A DNA stretch of 64,000 nucleotides from Vibrio sp. HA2012 (GTDB lineage: Bacteria; Pseudomonadota; Gammaproteobacteria; Enterobacterales; Vibrionaceae): NCBI RefSeq assembly GCF_002812955.1, contig NZ_PFXK01000004.1, positions 124,001 to 188,000 of the forward strand. Reading direction: 5' to 3'. Below, piece by piece: positions 60,196 through 64,000 of the stretch. The position numbers and the translations under genes are program-made. The notes beneath the pieces are model-generated. The model ran no database searches and was not told the DNA's origin. It was given only the letters and a program-made list of their open reading frames with translations. Positions within the stretch are counted from its first letter, which is position 1, and every line of letters starts with the position of its first letter.

Positions 60196-61245
60196 CTATG
60201 CGCTGGTGGATAGCCAGTGGTCAGAAGTATTAGCGGGTGTAGTGGTGTCACTGTCGGTGTCTGTTACTGCTGCTGTGACACGATACGATTCATCGCTTTC
60301 TTTATTGAATTGCCGGGATGAAGAACCACCGGAAGTATCGGCACCGATATTGACATCAACATGAACGAATTGCTGTAACTGCAGTTCGCTACGCAGACGC
60401 TCGGAGACCTGAAGCAAGGCTTCCCGAACTTGGGCGTGGTTGGCATTTATCTGGATATTCAGTTTGTCTCCATCCACGCGAACCAGTAATTCCAGCTTGC
60501 CCAGTTCAGGTGGGTCGAGACGGATATGTGCTTCTTGCATTTTCTGGTTTGCCTGTAGGGATACGCGATCCTGCAATACCTGAAGCATCTGTTCTCCCCA
60601 TTTTCCCTGAGTTGTATCTATCTGTATGTTGGCCCAGGCGGGTTTGTCTGCGGCTGTCGTGCCGGTTGGAAGAGAGACAGTTTGCATCATCGAAGATAGG
60701 TTTTTGATCTCAGATCCCGAAATTGCTGCACTGATGGAGGTGACTTCTTTGAGTGAATGCAGAAAATCACCCGGTTTTTCGGAAGATGTTGCTGTCAGTA
60801 GAAATGGTTTTTCCTGCAGTTGGCTGCTGAAAGACAGCTTATCCAAAGAAGATTCGGTACTGCTTGTCTGATGTTTGAATGACTCTGAATGCAGATGAGT
60901 GACAAGTTCAGTTGTCACTGAGTTCGGCAGGTGGCCTGTCCTGAAAAAAGAAGACATTTCCTGCTGATGCGGCTGACTGATATCGGCAAACTCAAGGAGG
61001 GGGCCATCGATATTGTCTTCCGCCTCGGGTTTAGTGTGAATATCGGTAGCTTGTTCTGTCTGCCGGGTTAGGTTTTCTTCCGGGAAAGGGATAATCTCTG
61101 GCAGGTGCAGAGTGAACCCGGCCGGCGTTTCTTGCCCGGCAGTGTTGTCCTGTGAAGAGAAAGACGGACGGATCTGCTCTTTATCCGCGGACAGTATTGG
61201 TGCTGGCTTTATTTGTTGAGAAGGATTCGGAATACTCATTCCCAT
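60196..61245 (-). CDS. fliK: Lateral hook-length control protein FliK (LafE)
   Basis: A 349-residue protein with a low-complexity, Ser/Thr/Gln-rich N-terminal ruler region and a conserved C-terminal domain containing EAHIRLDPPELGKLELLVRV (about 238-257), with INANHAQVREAL after it. This is the FliK domain that switches export specificity when the hook is complete. It lies between fliT and fliL. Confidence 0.92.
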   Translation of the reverse strand: MGMSIPNPSQQIKPAPILSADKEQIRPSFSSQDNTAGQETPAGFTLHLPEIIPFPEENLTRQTEQATDIHTKPEAEDNIDGPLLEFADISQPHQQEMSSFFRTGHLPNSVTTELVTHLHSESFKHQTSSTESSLDKLSFSSQLQEKPFLLTATSSEKPGDFLHSLKEVTSISAAISGSEIKNLSSMMQTVSLPTGTTAADKPAWANIQIDTTQGKWGEQMLQVLQDRVSLQANQKMQEAHIRLDPPELGKLELLVRVDGDKLNIQINANHAQVREALLQVSERLRSELQLQQFVHVDVNIGADTSGGSSSRQFNKESDESYRVTAAVTDTDSDTTTPANTSDHWLSTSA

Positions 61246-61249
61246 AACA

Positions 61250-61552
61250 TCACTCCAGATTCATAGTCATCTCGTAAGCCAGATGACGCTCTTTGTTTTC
61301 GGAAAAGTTGCTCAATTGGTTATCCAGATGTGCTTTAGCTTCTGATAATGTTTCGTAGGCCTGCCGATGACTTTTTTTCAGAAAGCGCAGTTCGAGTTTC
61401 ATTGCCGGAGATAAAGAAATGGTCTGACATTGTTTTAGTAATGGGCGAAGTTGTAAATCCAGATCTTGGATTTGGATCCAGTCCTTGTTTTGTGCCGCGA
61501 TAGAAAGCTGATTGGCATAGCGCTTTAGAGTGTTTGGGGTTAGGTTATGCAT
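61250..61552 (-). CDS. fliT: Lateral FliT-like flagellar chaperone (LafD)
   Basis: A 100-residue helical protein in the fliT position, between fliS and fliK. The ATG at 61552 overlaps the end of fliS by 8 bp; a longer frame reaching 61705 lies wholly inside fliS and was rejected. Sequence similarity within FliT is weak, so the name rests on size, helical content and the conserved order fliD-S-T-K-L. FliT normally chaperones FliD. Confidence 0.75.
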   Translation of the reverse strand: MHNLTPNTLKRYANQLSIAAQNKDWIQIQDLDLQLRPLLKQCQTISLSPAMKLELRFLKKSHRQAYETLSEAKAHLDNQLSNFSENKERHLAYEMTMNLE

Positions 61553-61934
61553 GTTGGCTAAACCCTTTCCATCCCTCTCGAATGGTGGTGATGATATTTT
61601 CACTGGTTTCAATATGACTGATGTCATTATTGACACTGGACCGGAACAGTTCCGTTTGTACAAATTCGTAAAGATCATGCAAGTTAACTGCAATTTCTCC
61701 GCCATTTTCTATGTCCAGAGCACTGTCCAGCCCAATAAGGATATTCATGCATTTATTGATACTCTGGCCTTTTTCTGCCAGACGGTTGGCACTGATATGG
61801 CCTTTAGCACGGATCATTTCATCCAGCAGACCGTCAATTAGCATCAGAACCAATTGATGTGGGGTGGCAGAAGCTGCCTGAGCATCCAAATTGGTTTGCT
61901 GGTAGGAACCATATCCTGAATCATGCATTAGCAT
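61545..61934 (-). CDS. fliS: Lateral flagellin chaperone FliS (LafC)
   Basis: A 129-residue FliS: YGSYQQTNLDAQAASATPHQ near the N terminus, LVLMLIDGLLDEMIRAKGHI near 28, then the four-helix bundle. It binds the flagellin C terminus to prevent cytoplasmic polymerisation. An AAGGAG ribosome site precedes the ATG. Confidence 0.94.
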   Translation of the reverse strand: MLMHDSGYGSYQQTNLDAQAASATPHQLVLMLIDGLLDEMIRAKGHISANRLAEKGQSINKCMNILIGLDSALDIENGGEIAVNLHDLYEFVQTELFRSSVNNDISHIETSENIITTIREGWKGFSQHA

Positions 61935-61946
61935 TATTAAGCTCCT

Positions 61947-63287
61947 TTATACAGAGAACAGACTGGACGTCTGATCCATTTGAGTAATGAGACTGTTCAT
62001 ATAGGTAAACTGGGTCAGGTAACGTTGGTAAGAGGTGTTGTATTTACGTTCCAGAATTTCCAGCTTGTCATCTATCCGGTCTATATTCTGCTCGATGGAA
62101 TCTTTACGGGAACTGAACAAGCCTGTAGAGAATTTGACGAATGGCTCAATAACATCATCGATAGAGTCAAACAGGTTACCGTCACCATTGAACATGGCTT
62201 CCAGTGTTGCGCTGTTATTTTTCTGAGCCTCTTCGAAGCGATCACTGTCTAATGTGAGTTTGCCATTCCGGTCGATACTCAGGCCAATATCCATCAGGGA
62301 ACTGCCTTCATATTGTGAGCGGAACAGACTGTTGATTCTGTTTTCAACAGAACGAATCATACTGTCGTTTGCCAGAATGCCTCTGTCGGTGTCTTCATCC
62401 CCTGAACCGGTATATTTATCAATCGTGGATATCAATGTGTTATAAGCATTAATCAGATTATTGATTTGCTCTTTACTGCCTTCTTCATCAATTTCAATCG
62501 TAGTCGCAATAGATGCATCACCACTTGTTTGAACTTTAGTTACTGTGAGATCAACGCCATCAATCACGTTGCTGAAGGTGTTTGAGCTGTTACTTAGTTG
62601 CAGACCGGTATTTTCTGCGCCCAGCCAGATGATGGCATCCTGCGGAACGGTGATATCTGTCTGAGAGGCAATGGCATCTTCAAACCAGGTTTCTCCGGTG
62701 CCGTTTGTTGTCGCAGTGATACTATTTTCTGTGCCTGTTTCAGTGCTGCTGAGCATGAAATGAGTGATACCATCGCTTCTGACCAGTGTGGCATTAATAC
62801 CAGGATTCTCATCTGCATTATTGATAGCATTGACGAGCTCTGAAACTGTGTTAATACCATCTCCATTGGCATCAATTGCCGACAGATCGATAGACAAACT
62901 TTCTCCGTTCATCGAAAAATCCAGAGAGCCGGTTGCTGGTATCTCCGTATCGGAAGTCAGGGTGTCTGGCATACCGATTGACATCTGATGAGCGGTGGCA
63001 ACCTGCTGAACAAAAACCTGATAACTGCCGGAAAGTGCATTCGCATCTGCACTTGCGGTAAAGTATCCTTCTTCAGAGACGGTTGCTGAATTTTTCAGAA
63101 CGGTACTGGTACTGGTGTTCATCTCATTGACTGCTGTCTGGAATGCTTCCAGAGCGGTTTCAATATTATTCAGTGCTTCCAGTTCATCTTCATACTCAGT
63201 TTGCTGAGTTGTATAGCGGGTCTGGAATCCCTGAATATCGTAAGTCGCCAGTTGCTGTGCCATGGTCGCGGGATCAATTGTGCTCAT
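61947..63287 (-). CDS. fliD: Lateral filament cap protein FliD (LafB)
   Basis: A 446-residue HAP2 that caps the filament and promotes flagellin assembly. It starts with MSTIDPATMAQQLATYDIQG, has the family beta-rich centre (IDGVDLTVTKVQTSGD) and ends in the helical coiled coil with YLTQFTYMNSLITQMDQT. First gene of the leftward operon, behind a sigma-54 promoter. Confidence 0.94.
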   Translation of the reverse strand: MSTIDPATMAQQLATYDIQGFQTRYTTQQTEYEDELEALNNIETALEAFQTAVNEMNTSTSTVLKNSATVSEEGYFTASADANALSGSYQVFVQQVATAHQMSIGMPDTLTSDTEIPATGSLDFSMNGESLSIDLSAIDANGDGINTVSELVNAINNADENPGINATLVRSDGITHFMLSSTETGTENSITATTNGTGETWFEDAIASQTDITVPQDAIIWLGAENTGLQLSNSSNTFSNVIDGVDLTVTKVQTSGDASIATTIEIDEEGSKEQINNLINAYNTLISTIDKYTGSGDEDTDRGILANDSMIRSVENRINSLFRSQYEGSSLMDIGLSIDRNGKLTLDSDRFEEAQKNNSATLEAMFNGDGNLFDSIDDVIEPFVKFSTGLFSSRKDSIEQNIDRIDDKLEILERKYNTSYQRYLTQFTYMNSLITQMDQTSSLFSV

Positions 63288-63320
63288 TGTCAGACTCCTC
63301 AGTTAGCCTTTGGTGTAAAC

Positions 63321-63335
63321 GCAAGTAACATGCCA
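63321..63335 (-). promoter_or_regulatory. Sigma-54 promoter of the fliD-motB operon
   Basis: On the - strand TGGCATGTTACTTGC fits the sigma-54 pattern TGGCAC-N5-TTGC with one mismatch and exact GG-N10-GC spacing. It lies 34 bp upstream of the fliD start. Activation by LafK is expected from lateral systems. Confidence 0.85.
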
Positions 63336-63455
63336 GATGAATAAAAAATAAATTCATTAAATTTCATGTGCTTATAATGCTAAATGCGAGCGGGGAGGAA
63401 GTATTTCTTCCTCCTGATTTCCGTCTCTGTTTTCCGTTGTTCCTCTGGACGATGA

Positions 63456-63486
63456 ATAAAAAAACCTCCGCACGGGAGGTTTTTTA
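63456..63486 (-). terminator. Rho-independent terminator of the lateral flagellin gene
   Basis: A CCTCC/GGAGG stem extended by A/T pairs, with a GCACG loop. On the - strand it is followed by a run of seven T. It lies 20 bp past the flagellin stop codon. Confidence 0.9.
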
Positions 63487-63505
63487 TAAAAACGTCTATC
63501 CTGGA

Positions 63506-64000
63506 TTAGCCCAGCAGAGACATGGTCAGGCTGGATAGCTGATTAGTACGTGACAGTACGTTAGTACCTGCTTGCATCAGCATTTGGTTCTTAGTCATGT
63601 TTGAGGTTTCTACTGCGAAATCTGCATCAGTAAGACGTCCTTTTGCAGCATCGGTGTTCTCAATCATATTACCCAGGTTTGTGATAGTGTGATCCAGACG
63701 GTTCATCGTTGCACCCAGGCCAGCACGTGCGCTGCCGACCAAATCGATAGCAGCAGAAAGTTCACCCATTGTTGTACTGGCGTTTGCCTGAGTATCGATA
63801 CCGGTATAACCTGCAACCAGGTTATCAAATGCAGCACCTACGCCTGAGTCTACCGTAGTGGCAAGATCCAGTGTTTCAGATGCGGAAGAACCGATTTGAA
63901 GAGTCAGACCACCGGCTTTAATACCGCTGGTTGTCAGCAGAGTTTCACCAGCATAGGTAGTGTTACTCATAATGTTATCCAGTTCGCTGGTTAGTTCAGC
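63506..64000 (-). CDS. lafA: Lateral flagellin (LafA), C-terminal part
   Basis: The visible 164 residues are the C-terminal part of a flagellin, cut by the window edge. They begin AELTSELDNIMSNTTYAGET, typical of the D1 domain. They end with the conserved D0 helix: RLTDADFAVETSNMTKNQML and SRTNQLSSLTMSLLG. The methionine at 63970 is internal, since the frame stays open to position 64000 with flagellin-like residues. The short D2/D3 region suits the ~280-residue lateral type. Confidence 0.93.
   Translation of the reverse strand, partial: AELTSELDNIMSNTTYAGETLLTTSGIKAGGLTLQIGSSASETLDLATTVDSGVGAAFDNLVAGYTGIDTQANASTTMGELSAAIDLVGSARAGLGATMNRLDHTITNLGNMIENTDAAKGRLTDADFAVETSNMTKNQMLMQAGTNVLSRTNQLSSLTMSLLG

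Noticed and set aside
60925..60945. GGCCTGTCCTGA inside fliK, resembling the repeat core
   Set aside because: It is coding sequence with a mismatch in the core and no flank similarity; a chance match.
63506..63970. A complete 154-residue flagellin starting at 63970
   Set aside because: The frame stays open to the window edge with typical flagellin D1 residues, so this methionine is internal.

Overview
The window looks like a chromosomal segment of a gammaproteobacterium, most probably a Vibrionaceae member (Vibrio or a close relative). The evidence is gene content and protein character: an NqrM-type Na+-NQR maturation factor, an 865-residue AcnB, RimM and RpsP of Vibrio type, a pilABCD cluster, and a complete-looking lateral (laf-type) flagellar hook/filament/motor set. 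I could not run a database search, so the genus is an inference.

Region 1 (1-9,253) is mostly housekeeping on the + strand: the dsbC tail, recJ, prfB (with a classic +1 frameshift site) and lysS; then a divergent esterase/AraC pair on its own; then rpsP-rimM-trmD-rplS and yacG. Region 2 (9,250-17,635, - strand) holds zapD, coaE, the type IV pilus genes pilD, pilC, pilB and pilA, and a two-gene UDP-sugar module (a UDP-glucuronate epimerase and ugd). Region 3 (17,636-22,552) carries a degenerate nucleotidyltransferase-like gene, a REP-associated tyrosine transposase (RAYT) and acnB. Copies of a short repeat (core GGACAGRC) lie left of the transposase in one orientation and right of it in the other.

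Region 4 (22,553-32,299) is again housekeeping: mutS, pncC, a TRIC/YicG-type membrane protein, xseA, guaB, guaA and an acetate transporter (satP). Several neighbours common in relatives (recA after pncC, ffh before rpsP, nadC/ampD beside pilA) are missing, so the segment is a mosaic of conserved blocks joined at breakpoints. Region 5 (32,332-36,997) is a metal/redox group on the - strand: nifJ, then a DUF134 regulator, a NifX-like protein and nqrM. The promoter of the last three is embedded in a perfect 36-bp palindrome. Region 6 (37,339-43,848) has a chemoreceptor, queD-queE behind a structured leader, and an operon pairing a chemoreceptor with an orphan periplasmic sugar-binding protein.

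Region 7 (44,243-64,000) is the lateral flagellar cluster. flgA-flgM-flgN and a lytic transglycosylase run leftward; flgB to flgL plus an unrecognised 348-residue protein run rightward. Converging on them from the right are the flagellin gene (cut by the window edge), fliD-S-T-K-L, the lateral sigma-28 gene, motA-motB and a small membrane protein. Recognisable sigma-54 promoters precede flgB and fliD, and FlgM plus the dedicated sigma factor imply a self-contained hierarchy. The basal body/export genes, lafK and motY are not in this window.
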